In this document: piece after piece, positions 1 through 13,269 of the stretch
Position numbering within the stretch: position 1 is the stretch's first letter
Layout of the letters: every line of letters begins with the position of its first letter
Assembly: GCA_036874045.1 (NCBI GenBank)
Contig: JAZBRI010000008.1
Location: forward strand, 13,159,001-13,223,000
Source of the DNA: Cymodocea nodosa
Taxonomy: Eukaryota > Streptophyta > Magnoliopsida > Alismatales > Cymodoceaceae
Reading direction: 5' to 3'
Length of the DNA stretch: 64,000 nucleotides
Notes under the pieces: generated by a model
Told to the model about the DNA's origin: nothing
The model's input: only the letters and a program-made list of their open reading frames with translations
The model's database searches: none
Translations under genes and position numbers: made by a program

Positions 1-497
1 ATCAATTATGAAATATGTATAACTCAACAAAGCACCTTCGTTGGGTTAACTTTTAATTCAACAAACTTGATTGTTGACTTAAGTTCACTTAAGCTTATTT
101 CTATTGTTTGTGTAAATTTTACCTCTTAGAACTAAAAACTCTCAAATGTCAATAATTATATAAGAATCAGTTTTCTAATTATCATCTGTTAGATTACAAT
201 AACCATTCAAAATAGCATCTCCTTTTAATAATATATATATGCAATTAAGATTATAATCATCTTTTTATAATATTTCTCCCCCTTTTTGTCATTAATCAAA
301 AAGATAAGTAAGAATTGTAAAAGATAATTAACATTTCTCCCTTTTTTTTTTTTTTTAATTAAGAGATATATTTACAACAACTCTTTATGTAAACAATAAT
401 AAGAATTTTAAACATTTACAGAAACCAATGTATTGTTCAAAGAATCAAACAAGTAATACAAACATTACATTTTGTATTCAGAAACAAACAAAAACAG
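1..497 (-). other. Element A 3' non-coding tail with internal polypurine tract
   Basis: Counterpart of 30689-31155 in B. It holds an internal polypurine copy (275-293, the complement of AATGACAAAAAGGGGGAGA) about 310 bp upstream of where the true 3' LTR should start. Positions 1-80 contain AACAAA/TTTGTT and TTGAGTTA-type dyads. No coding potential seen. Confidence 0.8.
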
Positions 498-2791
498 TTA
501 TCGACCCCTCCTAAGTATATCACTTATAGCATTACATATTTTATCTCCTAGACGCCTAATATCATTTCTGATGTCGTTAAGCACTGCATCTAAGTCAAGA
601 GGTAGCTGAGTTTGCTGTTCTGCTTGAACTGAATAACTTTGTTATTGTTGTTGTTGTATATGGTCTATATCAGGTTGTTGTTGTTGTTGTCATTGAGGTT
701 TATGCATGGCCTGGAATTTTTGCAAATCTTTGACACTAAATGCTCTCATGCCTTTAGTTTCAGAGGGCCAGTTGGATAAATTCAATTGGCTTGCAATGAG
801 TCTACATATAGCATCACCATAAAATAACTTTGAACTCATATGCTGTAGTTGAGAAGTGAAAACATCAAACCAATTGATTTGAATTCTATTCAGCAAGCTA
901 TAAGTTGCATATAAACAACTTCTGTTGACTTCCATATTGTGTCCAACTCTCTGAAATAAATTGCATGCAATATATTTGCAATAAACCTTGCCTCTGCATT
1001 CAGATTTTCCATTAATCTCATTTCCGAATATACATCTGGAATTTTTGATAAAGACTGAATGTTCCATTCCAGTTGTCTTATCATGTCAAATCTGTTTGTA
1101 ACAACAACACCTTCATTCTTTAATCCCAAAACTTCAAAAATTAACTCAGGAGACAATATAAACTCTTGTTCATTTATTTGAGTTTTCAGAAAATTTCCAT
1201 TCTTGTCCAGATTGCTATAAAAAGCTGCAATAAGCTCTGTGTATTGCTTCCATTTCGTTCCTACTGGCAAGAATTTAATGAGGCCTTGAAACTCAAACAG
1301 ATCTCTTATTTCCATCAAATTTCTGAATTTTATTGGACGAGCATGCATAATCTGACATGTAATCAGATTATTGTATTTCTGCAATGCTTCTTTAGATCTA
1401 AAATGAATTGCATTACCTTGAATTTTTAATATTATACACAAAGAAGGTGATACCTAAAGCCGTGATTCAGAGTTTAATTCATCTTCAGGAACTTCTTCTT
1501 CAAAATGAATGTCATGTTGTTCCTCTTCCAAAATATTATCTTGAAGCTGCTTAGGTAAGCTTGATTCTTCAGCTTCAACAGTGTTAGGCATATTGTCAAT
1601 ATGCTCAACATTCATCTGTTCAATCTCTATAGAATGTTCAGAGTACAATTTTTCTACAAATTCTACAACTGGTGTATCTGTCTATAATTGTTCATTTTGT
1701 TCAACAGATATTTCCATTGATTCATGTTGTGAATTCTCAGACTCTACTTCTATAGATTCAGTAGAAGGCTGGTTAACTTTTAGCTCTTTTGGAGTCTTAA
1801 CAATTTCAATATCTGCTACCTCAAACAATTCAGCCTTTGAACTAATTACTACCTCAACATTGTCAATTATATTTGCAATAACTTGTTCAATGTCAGGTGC
1901 CTAATGCTCTGATTTGTCAATTTCTGCATCATCAGGACTTGTACTAATAGAAAAACTTGAGCTCATATTTGACTTGTATTTCTTCTCAGGCTTTCTAGCA
2001 AGGGAAAATAAAGTCTCATTATCTTCATCAGTTTCAGTGTGTTCGAAACTGATGAGTTTATCAGATGCACAAAAAGGTACAATGTCTAGACATACATTGT
2101 CCTTTGAAAATAAATTTTCATCTAATTTTCCTTTTTCAATAGACTTTGTTTCCTTAGAAATAATTTTTTTGATTTTCCTTCTACTATAACATTTCTGTTT
2201 CTCCTCTTCAAGTATTGCTGTTTTCTTTTCAAATTGCTCTATAAAAGTTTTCTACTTTAATTCTTCTAAGGCACTTTCTATTGCAACGGCCTTTCGAAGA
2301 CTATCAACTTTTGTTTTGTCTACAGTAATATCTGATTCTACTTGTTTTGAATATAAAGGAGTAGGGATAGCTGATTCATGCTCTTCCTCAAATGCATGTA
2401 GTCTTGTACCGTTTATAGGAGTTTGAGGAGTTCTATTTGATGAACCTACACCTTTTTCCAAATATTTTGCTTATTGTTCCAAAAATGCAATCTCAGCACA
2501 TTTCATTCTGTATTCTCTATCATATTTACTTCGAATACCCATGTATGTAATACTAGCATCAGTATGTTGAAGTTCTTGTCTAACTTCATCTAATATATCC
2601 TAAGAAAAGAAGTAATCTCTATAAAGTTCTTCTAACCTTTTGTCCACTTGAAATATTTTCTTGAACCAAGTACGTGGAACTTCATCATTCTCTATTTCTT
2701 TTCCTTTTGCATCTCTTCTGCTTTTGCCTTTTCCTCTGCCACGACCTTTATAGAACTTGGAGACCATCGTCATAGGTTGTAACAGCAACAA
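498..2791 (-). pseudogene. Element A accessory ORF ('putative plant transposon protein' type), broken
   Basis: Accessory protein of unknown function downstream of pol. The first Met is at 2791, but the Met at 2767 that opens a basic K/G/R-rich start (MVSKFYKGRGRGKGKS) is a better candidate. Segments in order: basic N terminus; helical region ending ELYRDYFF; acidic, low-complexity middle; a globular region (about 1440-700) containing FYSNLDKNG, VLGLKNEGVVV, NAEARFIAN and SKLFYGDA; a Q-rich linker; and a C-terminal helix closing with RRGR before TAA at 498-500. The globular part resembles the family annotated as putative plant transposon protein domain; no transposase activity is implied. Several in-frame stops and at least one frameshift (about 960) break it. 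Stop TGA after MHKPQ is shared with B. Confidence 0.75.
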
Positions 2792-4354
2792 GCGGGAAAG
2801 ATTTTCTTGACAAAGTTTACAAATAACCTAAGTCCCTGTGTTATAAGTGTTTAAATAGGGTTTTTAGGCGTATAACTCAACGTGAAGATAAGTCGGGTTT
2901 AGAAATAAAATAAATATTGAATAAAGGTTATTCAATCAAAGTACCTGAAATATTCAAGTATAACTCGTTGAGTTAACTAATCTAACGAGTAAAACGCTGT
3001 CTAGAGGCAGTTTTACACGTTACCTTATCTAACATAACGTCTAGTTAGTACACTTAAATAAGTTTCAGATGCTTCCAACTAAAACGTTTCGAAAATAACA
3101 CACATGCTAAACTTAACATTATCTTGAAAACATTGTAAACTATTTGAACATTTTGTCCTTTGAATCTAAAATAGTTTATTTGTCTTTTTAAATTATTTCA
3201 TCAAGATTTTAAGAGGACATTAATTCAGATTAACTAAAATTTGTATTTTAAATTATATTAATCTGTTTTTGACATTGTTAATGCTCCCCCTACAAATATA
3301 CTTCAAATATATTCAATCAAAATACAAAATATACTTGTAGTGACAATAGATGATAAGTATAACTATACTTTTACATTTTCTTTTTAGAGACTTCTGTTAT
3401 CCTGACATCATCAAAAATGATTTCCAGAATCAATTCCTACTGTATATGAATCAAAACACAACTTTAACTCAATTCGATTAATTCAAGGAGAATAAAAGAA
3501 TGTATCTCAAATAAACGTTTTCAAAAGTACTAATGTTGATTCAATAAATCAGTAGTCATATTGGTATAAACTATATGCGATTCAAAGATATCTGTAATTA
3601 ATGAAACAACTTTTTCTTTTCAAAACAGTAAATATTGATAATTTTCTTTAAAAGTTAGTTTGAAAAGCTTGAATCATACAAGAGCTTTCTAATGTACCCG
3701 TGTAATGAGCTTTCAATCAACAATCCCAGATCTGATCAGGACCTTAGGTTGCCAGATTTAAAGAATCCTTTTTCAGGACAACAATCCTTACATACCTATC
3801 TGGTCAAGTACAAAAGGCTTGTGATCAAACTGATCAATAAACTCTCAAAGATTTTCACTTTGTAAGCACTTTTCATTTTAAGCACAGTATATATGTATTC
3901 CATTAATACAGATGCAATAAAACACAAATCTCATACAATTTTTACTTCTATGATTGTACTGAGAATATGAATCAGTTTCAATAAGCTTATACTTTTGATT
4001 AATAGTTTAAGATGAGTTACATATAACTTATTCTACAAGTTTAATCAATTAAGTCAAATTTTTTGCATGATCATATGCATTTTCCTTGATTCAAAGAAAA
4101 CATTTAATCAAAATTTCAGAATGTCAGAAGTATTTAATGTTTTTCATTTACACTTCCACTTAAAATTGTAAAAACCATTAAAATTGATAAACTACTTAAA
4201 ATCAATAAGATACTACTATGATTTTACAATAAATACATAGTATCTTAAGTAGTAGTTTAGATATTACTTTAGATATTTATAATAAGTATATAATATCTAT
4301 GAGAAGAACAACATCATCAATAATATTTATCTTTTTATGTGGAGTTTAAGCATT
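2792..4354 (-). other. Element A spacer between pol and accessory ORF
   Basis: No coding potential. It holds the roughly 1 kb module (about 3270-4260) also found in B (26930-27920), C (17540-18520) and D (50900-51950). Landmarks are a hairpin (arms 4207-4220 and 4236-4246, AAGATACTA/TAGTATCTT) and a GCTCCCCCTA tract at 3283-3291. The segment 2820-3060 next to the accessory ORF carries TTAACTCAACGAG-type dyads. Confidence 0.8.
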
Positions 4355-7300
4355 TTACACATCACATAGCCTACAAATACCTAAATTTAATCTAATGTTG
4401 CAGAATGTATTTTCGTCTAGAGGTTTTGTAAATATATCAGCTAATTGATTTTTACTAGACACAAATTCTAATTTAATTTTTCCTTTAATTACGTTATCTC
4501 TTAGAAAATGATGTCTAACCTCTATATGCTTTGCTCTTGAATATAATACAGGATTTTTGGAAAGATTTATTGCAGAACTACTATCACAATAAATCTCAGT
4601 TGTATCATAAGATAATCCAAAATCTTCTAAAGTTTGCCTTATCCACAGAATCTGAGTGCAACACAGTGCAGCAGCAACATATTCAGCTTCTGTAGTAGAA
4701 AGTGCTACACAGTTTTGCTTTTTACTAAACCATGACACCAAATTATTTCCCAATAATTGACATGTGCCACTGGTACTCTTTCTATCAGATTTAGATCCTG
4801 CATAATCAGCATCAATATATCCTATAAGATCTATTGAACTATCCTTAGAATAATACAATCCAAAATTTTTAGTTCCTTGTATATATCTAAATATTCTTTT
4901 AACTGCAATTAAGTGTGATTCTTTAGGATTAGATTGAAATCTAGCACAAACACACACAGCAAACATAATATCAGGTCTACTAGCAGTCAAATAAAGTAAA
5001 GAACCAATCATACTTCTGTATTTTCTTTGATCTATAGATTTTCCTATGTCATCAATATCAAACTTTAAAGTAGTACTCATAGGAGTTCCTCGAATCCTTG
5101 TATCATTGAAATTAAATTTCTTAAGCATTTCAACTGCATATTTTTCCTGATTTAAAAATATACCTTTATCCATTTGCTTAATTTGAAGTCCTAGAAAATA
5201 TGAAAGTTCTCCTATCATACTCATTTCAAACTGATTAGTCATCTCTTCAGAGAATATTTCTATCAACTTATCAGAGGCTGCTCCAAAGATTATATCATCC
5301 ACGTATATTTGAACAACAATCTGATCTTTACCATCTCTCTTAATAAATAGAGTATGATCCACTTTTCCCATGATATAGCCTTTTTCTATTAAAAAAGTAG
5401 ACAATCTTTCATACCATGATCTAGGTGCTTGCTTCAAACCATATAAGGCTTCAATTTATACACAAAGTTAGGAGTTTTAATATCTTCAAATCCAGGTGGT
5501 TGTTTTACATAGACTTCTTCATTAATTAAACCATTTAGAAATGCACTCTTTACATCCATTTGATATAATTTAAAATCCATATAACAAGCATAGGCCAATA
5601 ATATTCTAATACTTTCTAACCTAGCCATAGGAGCAAATGTTTCATCATAATCTAATCCTTCTTCCTGTGTATACCCTTGTGCAACTAATCTAGCTTTATT
5701 CCTTATAATTTGACTAGTTTCGTTAGTTTTGTTTCTAAAGATCCACTTTGTACCTATTATGGACTGATTTTCTAGTGGAGAGACTAATTCCCATACATCA
5801 TTTCTGATGAATTGATTTAGTTCTTCTTGCATTGCCGCTATCCAATTTTCATCAGATAATGCTTCTTGTATATTCCTTGGTTCCACCATAGAAACAAACA
5901 TACACATACTATTTAAATTTACTGAAGCTCTAGTTTTAACTCCCTCATTAATATTACCAATGACTTGAGTAATGGGATGTGATGAAGAATAACGCCAATT
6001 TCTCTGATTTTCCTCAATATTCTCATCAACTCTGAAAGTCCATCACTTTCAACACTAGTTTGATCATTTAAGTTCATATTTTTGATTTTCTCAGATAAAT
6101 CATCAATCTCTCTATTGATCTCTAACTCATTTGGAAAATTGATCAAGTCATCATTATCAGCTTTAGATTGAGATTCTCTAAGAGATTTTTCATTGAAGCT
6201 TACATGGAGGGTTTCTTCAATAGTCCTAGAAGTCTTGTTATATACTCTATAGGCTTTACTTCTAGTAGAGTAACCTACAAAAATTCCTTCATCCGATTTG
6301 GCTTGAAATTTATCCCTTTTATCCTTAGTATTAAGAATAAAACACTTGCAGCCAAATGGTTTCATATAGGAAATTTTTAGAACCCTATTAAACATAATTT
6401 CAAAAGGAGTTTTATTAACATGAGGTCTTAAATGACTTCTGCTAATAACATAACAAGCTGTATTTACTGCTTCAGCCCAAAGATTTTGAGGTAACTTATG
6501 TTCATTCAACATAGTTCTGGCCATTTCTTGAAGTGATCTATTCTTTCTCTCAACAACACCATTTTGACACGATGCTTTTGGAAAAGAAAATCTGTGATCA
6601 ATGCCATGCTCATTACAATAGTTATCCATTTGATCATTATCAAATTCAGTTACATGATCACTCCTAAGTTTTTGAATAGAGACACTTTGCTCATTTTGAA
6701 CAAAATTGCTAAACATTTTAAATTTTTCAAAAACTTCTGTCTTAGATGTTAGAAAATATACCCAAGTGTATCTAGAGAAGTCATCTACTAAAACAAATAC
6801 ATACCATTTACCACCAAGACTCATTATTCTTGTTGGTCCAAATAGATCCATATGTATAAGTTCTAAAACTCTCTTGCTTGAAATATCAGTTTTGGATTTA
6901 AAAGAGTTTTTGTGAAGTTTACCTAACTCACATGCATCACACATAAAGTTCTTTGAGTATTTAATCTTGGGTAAACCTCTCACTAAATGTTTTCTAGATA
7001 GTTAATGTAATAGTCTCATATTTATATGCCCAATCCTTCTATGCCATAAATATGCATCACTAGTTTCAACTAGCAAACATGAATTTAAATCAACTGCACC
7101 AGAAGGTAAAGATAAAATACATACAGAACCTTTTCTTTTAGCAATAAACTTAATTTCATCTGTATTTTTATCAATTATTTTGCATACATTATCTTCAAAT
7201 ACTACATAATATCCATTTTCAGTTAGTTTTATGACACTCAGCAAATTAAATCCTAGGTTTTCTACATATAGTACATTCAAAATAACACAAGTAGGAGTTA

Positions 7301-7433
7301 TTTGAACATTGCCCATACCTATGATTTTATCTTTGCTTTTGTTTCCAAATGTTACACTTCCTTTCATGGTATTTGTAAAATTTTGTAATAGACCTTTTTG
7401 TCCAGTCATGTGACTTGACGCTCCACTGTCCAA
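4355..7433 (-). pseudogene. pol: Element A pol: protease, integrase, RT and RNase H, broken
   Basis: Copia-order polyprotein. The protease starts with MDSGASSHMTG (7433), with the catalytic Asp present. Then come the GAG-pre-integrase zinc site (LWHRRIGH...CDAC), the integrase core ([23 protein letters not shown]), RT ([15 protein letters not shown] codons at 5294-5305) and RNase H (DADYAGS, STTEAEY, CDSSSAIN), ending LCDV at 4355. Breaks: a TAA where B has AAA after NMRLLH (about 7000), a frameshift near 6030 between integrase and RT, and a frameshift near 5437 inside [11 protein letters not shown]. It retains residues that B has lost (protease Asp, RNase H CDSSSA), so the two copies decayed independently. 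Inactive as it stands. Confidence 0.92.
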
Positions 7434-7469
7434 GATCTATTTTGATGTTGTTTCCTCCTGCAACACAAA

Positions 7470-9728
7470 TTAAGAAAAACTTTTTCTTGGTACCCAATGT
7501 TGTTGAGGACCAAGTTCATTAAACGCATATTTCTTCTTTTTGTTTAAAAATAGTTTAACATTATCATTTATATTCTTATTAGTTGTAAGTACTATTGATT
7601 TATCATTAGCTTCATACTCACATATAGCATTATTGCTTTTGCAATCATTCTTTTTGTTTTCAGATGTAGTATAATCAAGACCAAACATATTTTTATCAGA
7701 TGTTAATTTATTTTGGTCATGCTTATACATTTCTGTAAGTTTATACCAAGATTTTGTACTTGTATTAACACTTTCCGTACATACAAAATCTTTTTCTGCA
7801 CAAGAATTTTTTGTTTTATCACATGCAGAATGAGTAATTGGTCTAATACTAGTGTATTGAATTACATGCTCAGGTTTCTGAATTTTCAGTTTGCTACAAT
7901 TGTCTGAAATTTTAGAAACATTAGAAATTGAATTTCCAGAACAAGAAACAAGATTTTTAGAAACATTTATAGTCATGTTAGAAGTACAATTTGACAAATC
8001 ACATTGATTTATATTATTACTACATGATTCATCCCTTGAAGTATCTACTTCTACATATTTATTACCTTGTTTCATAATAAAAGGAATTTTAGTCTTAGAT
8101 TTACTTGAACTGCAACTAATAAATCCTTTATTGGCTTGAGATTTAGGATATTCAGGATAATCAAATCCTAAGCCAAATTTATAAGACATCGCAGGGGTAC
8201 TAGTTAGTTTGTCTAACTTAGTTTGACTTAAATTCCATTTCTCAAAGGTAGAATTTAAATGTTGCTCTCTCAGTTTTAATTTATCTATCTCTAATTCAAG
8301 TTCATTTATATTGTTTCTCAACATTTCATTTTCAGATTCTATCTTTAATTTTTCAGCATTTATATTCTGTATTTGTTCACGCAAGATACATTCATTAAAT
8401 CTAAATTTTTGCAAATCTCTAGCATGATTTTCATTATCACATTTAAACTTTTCTAAAGTAGTAGACATGAAACAATTTTCTTCTTCCATAATGGATGAAG
8501 ATTTTCTAATATTCTTATTTTCCAGTTTACAAACTTTAAGTTTTTGTAATAATGCATGGTAAGCACATAATAATTCATCAAAGTTGAAATCTGAATGACT
8601 TTCAGGATGAGATATTACCTCAGACTCATCTGCCATGAAGCACACATGAGCAAAGTCTTCTAACTCTTGTTCTCCTTCTGAATGTGAAGATTTTGATGCT
8701 GATTCCTCAGATTCAGACTCTTCAGACGTGTCATCCCAAGTGACCTTCAAAGCCTTTTTCTTGTAAAACTTTTTCTAAGTTTTCTGAGCCGTCTTCTTTT
8801 GATTTGTCCTACTTTGCTTTTCATTTTTCCTCATAGGACAATCTGGAGAAAGATGTCCAGGTTTCTTACAGTTGTAACATACATATTTTCTAGATGAAGA
8901 ATTCTTGTCATTCAATGATTTTGACGTTGAGGGTTTATCATTTTTGTTCCTTTGCTGTTTCCTAGCTTTCCATGCTTTCTTGAATTTCCTAGTCAGCAAA
9001 ATCAAATCCTCGTCAGAATCAGTAGATATATAAGAATCTGAATTAATTTCGAAGGCTATTTCTTTCTTCATTTTTAGTTTGTTGTGACTTAGTGATTCAT
9101 TTAATTGAACTTCATAAGCTATTAAATTTCCTATAAGTTCATTCATAGAATAAACATTTAAATCTCGTGATTCCTCAATTGATGTTACTTTCTAAGACCA
9201 TTTAGAACTTAGGGATCTGAGAATTTTCCTCACCAAATCCTTCTGTTCAAAATTCTTTCCTAAACATTTTAATGAGTTTATGATATCAAGAAATCTGGAA
9301 AACATCTCAGAAATATTTTCGTCTTCATGCATCTTAAAGAGTTCATATTTATGAATCAACATGTTTATTTTTGTCTCTTTAACTTGAGAAGTACCTTCAT
9401 GTGAAATTTCTAATGCATGCCACACCTCATAAGTAGATTTATATGCCGACACTTTACTGAACTGTTCATAACTCAATGTACAAAATAAAATATTTAAGCC
9501 CTTAGCATTCAGAGTTTCATTTTCTTTTTCAGTAATTGTCCAAGTATTATAAGGAGTAGTTAATGGAGTGTATGGTTTAGAAATCATGAACCACAACTTA
9601 TGATCTATACTTTGAAGAAAAACAATCATCCAATATTTCCAATATTCAAAATGTATTCCATTAAATAAAGGAGGACGATTAAGATTTTGGCCTTAATATA
9701 AAGAAAAATTACCATTTCCAGTAGTCAT
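7470..9728 (-). pseudogene. gag: Element A gag and gag-pol linker, broken
   Basis: Start chosen at ATG 9726-9728, matching B's 21458 start. The N-terminal part is the copia gag domain (UBN2-like, with NTWTITEKENETLNAKG and LIHKYELFKMHEDENI). A CCHC knuckle CYNCKKPGHLSPDCP (about 8840-8885) follows, then a long acidic, coiled-coil-like linker (MRNNINELELEIDKLKL type) ending WVPRKSFS and TAA (7470-7472). The frame is the same as protease, so gag and pol are separated only by this in-frame TAA plus a TAG just before ILDSG; both stops are also present in B. Other damage: TAA twelve codons after the start (GAA in B), and a stop at 9192 following SSKWS. Confidence 0.88.
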
Positions 9729-9914
9729 TTTACCTTAGATTTTTCAACCTATTTGATTTTAAACAGTCTTAAAACTTTAAAGCAATTTGAGCCTTAAATC
9801 AATAGAGTTAAACGTATGCTCAGATATTAATTTCTGTTTAAAAACAAGGAAGGTAGAATAAGTAGTGATATTAAATAAGTTGGTATCGATTTTATATCAA
9901 AGATTATTAACAAA

Positions 9915-9926
9915 GCTCTGATACCA
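9915..9926 (-). other. Element A primer-binding site (initiator Met tRNA)
   Basis: Complement of GCTCTGATACCA reads TGGTATCAGAGC, the standard match to the 3' end of plant initiator Met tRNA. It starts two bases inside the LTR end (9929), as in B. Confidence 0.95.
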
Positions 9927-9928
9927 CT

Positions 9929-11541
9929 TGTAGGATCGTATGGCTACACAAGAGGGGGGTGAATTGTGTATTTTTAATATTTTCTGAAATATAATTGAAA
10001 CTTTAAAACTCAAAAACAAGTCGAGACATTGTTTTCATAAAATCATTTTTATTCAAGGTTTCAATTACAATATACAATTCAATTCTCCTCAAAAATTATA
10101 GATGCAATTATATTTCGATACCATATATCATCTAAACAATTTCATAACTACAAACAGAGAAAACTAATTTGCGGAATTTAAAACTTTTCTCCCTGTTTGA
10201 GATCTTTCTTCTTCTTCTTTTTCTTCTTCAGCAATTCTTTAGTGATGAATATCTTATCTTTTCATGCTTTACCGAATTTGCTTTCTTCTGATACTTCAAA
10301 TCTTCAGTGACGAAAATCTTACCTTTTTATGCTTCACTGAACTTTCTTCCACTTGAGAGATTTTCCCCGAGATGGTGTTTTTCATCCTTGAAAAAGATTT
10401 TTCTTTTGGTGTGCATGGATGGTTTGATCCTCGAAAAGATTTTTCTTTTTGTGTGCAAGGATAAATTGATCAATGAGAATTCTATGCCTTTTATACTGTA
10501 TCTTCATTTCATGCATATCCTTCACGTTTAACCACCACTAGTTTTCCACTTCTCCACGTCTTTTCTTTTTCCTTCATCGAAACACACACGTTCTAACCCA
10601 CGTTTATATTTCGAATTTTCTTTAATCATCAATCTTGGATCTCTGAAAAATTTCCTGCAAAATAAACTTTCTCGTCCAAAAGTTTTTCTTCAATGTAATA
10701 AGAAGTCGTTACTTTAATGTTAACTAAACGAGTAACACAAGTATATATATAACTTAACGTTTCTAACTTAACGAGTTCCTCATGTGCCATTTCACGTGAC
10801 AAATACTGTAGCTAACTCAACGAACTAAGTTCGTGGTGTTATGCTAATTCAACGAACCATCTTCGTTGTGTTATGATAACTCAACGAACCATCTCCGTTG
10901 TTTTATGATAACTCAACGAACCAGTAATAAACAAATGTTTTTATAATAAGAATTTTACCACGTGCAAAAATAACAACTTAAGTTTATAACGCTAACCTAA
11001 CGCGTTGCCTTAGTGTTCAATATAGCAACTCAACGCGTTTAGTTATGTTAACTTAACGAGTTAAACTTGTGCACCTCACGTGATACAATACAACATTCGT
11101 AACTTATAATTTCACCACGTGTATAACACTAACTTAACGAGTTCGTCTCTTCTTTTACTCACTAACTTAACAAGTTATCACGTGACCTATTTTAACCTTT
11201 AAGCCTCTAACTTAACGAGTTCTCACATGACCTCTATATAAACAAAACTCTAACTTAACAAGTTGTCTAAACGTGCACTGTTCTTGATATAGAAGATATA
11301 ACATTAAAACATATCATGCTTTTCAATAAAAACACACGTTAACTTAATGTTTAGCTAAATGAGAAATTAATGCAACGAAACGACTAGTTATTAACTTTAG
11401 ATCCAATACAGACAAGTATTTATATCAATAAGTTTTTTCTATATTAATTGATGATTTTAATTTCTTTTCACAAGCAATAGTAATTGAGCAAATATGATTA
11501 TTTTCATTCAGCACACATCATCAAAATAAAAATACTCAACA
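9929..11541 (-). repeat. Element A 5' LTR
   Basis: 1613 bp, bounded by TGTAGGATCG (9929) and ACTCAACA (11541), i.e. TG...CA ends. It matches both B LTRs in inverse orientation. It contains a TATA box (complement of CTTTTATA, 10488-10495). The U3 half (about 10740-11280) has many CTAACTTAACGAGTT-type motifs interleaved with CACGTG. It keeps the roughly 46-bp segment near 11215-11260 that B's 5' LTR lacks. Confidence 0.93.
10488..10495 (-). promoter_or_regulatory. TATA box of element A 5' LTR
   Basis: Minus-strand TATAAAAG followed by GCATAGAATTC; conserved at 20706 and 32208 in B. Placed downstream of the G-box/dyad array, as expected for a U3 promoter. Confidence 0.7.
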
Positions 11542-13269
11542 CAAAGAAAAAAAAATTATTTTATTTTATTTTATTTTTGATTTTTGATGGTGAGTTCATA
11601 GCAAATATAAGTTTAACTTCTACATCATAGTAAATGACTACATGAATGTACCAACATGCCTATTTGAGCAGTAGCACATAAAGAAACTTATAAAAAGCAT
11701 ATCACAAAGCTTAGGTCACTCATATCATGCATTACTAATACATTTAGAAACAAAGTTAAGCTTTACCACTAGCATCATTAATATAATAAAAACAAAAGAA
11801 AATAAAACCTAAGTGAAAGGAATACAAATTTCAATTTAGAAATATATGCAAATGACAAACCCTTGCAATTGTTTAGAAAATGATACACATCTAAGTAAAG
11901 TAATTCAAGTTCCATATTAAAATATAGGGTGTGTATAACTTAGAAAAATAGTAAATCTCAAATTCATTATTATTGATCATATCAAGTGGGTAGTTGAATG
12001 CAATGAAAATTTTGCTCTAGATATAAATGTAAGTATGCATTAAGAAGTTTAAACATAAATACAAGTAGTCTGCACCCCCACACTTAAATATTGTAATAAG
12101 TTCACATGGTGGCAAAGAATATACATCTATATGCAAAAACTTGGCAATGACATAACATTGACTTTGAAAATGGCAGCAATGTTTCCTTTAACTCTTATTA
12201 TTATTATTATTGTTATTAGTATTATTATTATTATTATTATTATTTAATTTAAACAACAATTGAAGATAACACACTAAGACAAATGATTTAAGTAAACTAA
12301 GTCACCCCACTACCTTCTTAATGTAGCTCTTAAGGTAGAAGGATATGCAATAAACCCAACAATTAAATATATCATAAGATAGGGGTATGAGCCTCAACCA
12401 CTTAAAACCCAAGGAAATAAAATTCTACTAAAACTAAGGAACATATTACATTCAAAAGCAAGATAAAATAAACATCCTAAATTAATGGAAGGAAATGAGA
12501 ATAAAATGAAAAGAAGCATGTGGTGGTGGAACAATTGCTTGAATACCTCAAAACTTTAAGTCTTTGAGTGGGACCTTCTTGTCATTTGTTTGTTGTCAAG
12601 GTAAGCACTTGTAGGTAAGATTTAACAAGCTTGTGTTTCTTCTTCTCTCATACCTACTTTATCTTATTTCAAAAAGGTAAGATATCTACTTCCCACACAA
12701 TAAGTGTATAAGAAAAGGAAGTCACACAACCTATTTGCAATATAAAACTAAAGTGCTTTAACATTTAATTCAAAATGTAGAAATTCACATTTGAAAGGGT
12801 AACTTGTAGTCACAATAAAATGATTATCCATCACTCCAAAAAGGCATACATCTAAAGCAAAATCTCAACTACACATAAATACCTAGAATTACTCAACAAC
12901 AACATGTTTATATATCTCTTCTACTTTTTTAAACATTCAATTCAAGAGAGAAATTGCAATCCATCATATTTTCTAAAAGCTCACATATTCTTGAGTCCAT
13001 GTGGTGAAAAAGAAAAGTATAATGCTATGACGGTAGATTGAACATACTAAGGACCTAATGGTATACCAATCTTCAATTAAAACAAAGTGCATTCATTGAT
13101 TCCATGAACCACATTTAGAACTTGTAAGGGAAATTTCAACACATGACATGGTACTTTTAAAAAAAATTTAGGTAATTTCCAACATGATTTAGCAATTAAC
13201 ATGTTAACAAAGATAAGCATTCATAAAGATAGTCATGTAGTTTTGCAACTTCATATAATACTTATTTCA
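11542..13269. other. Unassigned AT-rich stretch, possible old gypsy remnant
   Basis: No credible coding region. It contains A/T homopolymer-like runs (11548-11580) and a TTA/ATT microsatellite (about 12196-12243). CACCCCCACACTTAAATATT at about 12074-12093 is the complement of the TTTAAGTGTGGGGG phrase commonly seen in the 3' region of Athila/Tat elements. That is the only hint of origin. No LTR ends recognised. Confidence 0.4.
12196..12243. repeat. TTA/ATT microsatellite
   Basis: Trinucleotide TTA repeat interrupted by TTG and TAG units; no element boundary beside it. Confidence 0.85.

Larger units (their letters stand above)
1..11541 (-). mobile_element. Element A: Sirevirus-like Ty1/copia retrotransposon, 3' LTR outside window
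   Basis: Read on the minus strand the order is 5' LTR (9929-11541), initiator-Met primer site (9915-9926), gag-pol (9728 to 4355), a 1.6 kb non-coding spacer, an accessory ORF (2791 to 498) and a 3' non-coding tail. Base 1 corresponds to about position 31155 of the sister element B, so the window starts roughly 37 bp short of A's 3' LTR. A and B match along their whole length in opposite orientation. Assignment to the Sirevirus lineage rests on the [11 protein letters not shown] motif, the GACAAAAAGGGGGAGA-type tract and the extra ORF after pol. Nonsense codons and frameshifts make it non-autonomous. The 5 bases right of the LTR are CAAAG; the matching target duplication cannot be checked. 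Confidence 0.93.

Noticed and set aside
1166-1429. Plus-strand open frame of 87 codons, and similar ones at 1581-1904 and 1914-2189
   Set aside because: They are antisense shadows of the accessory ORF of A; the same shadows recur antisense to B (29281-29604, 29756-30007).
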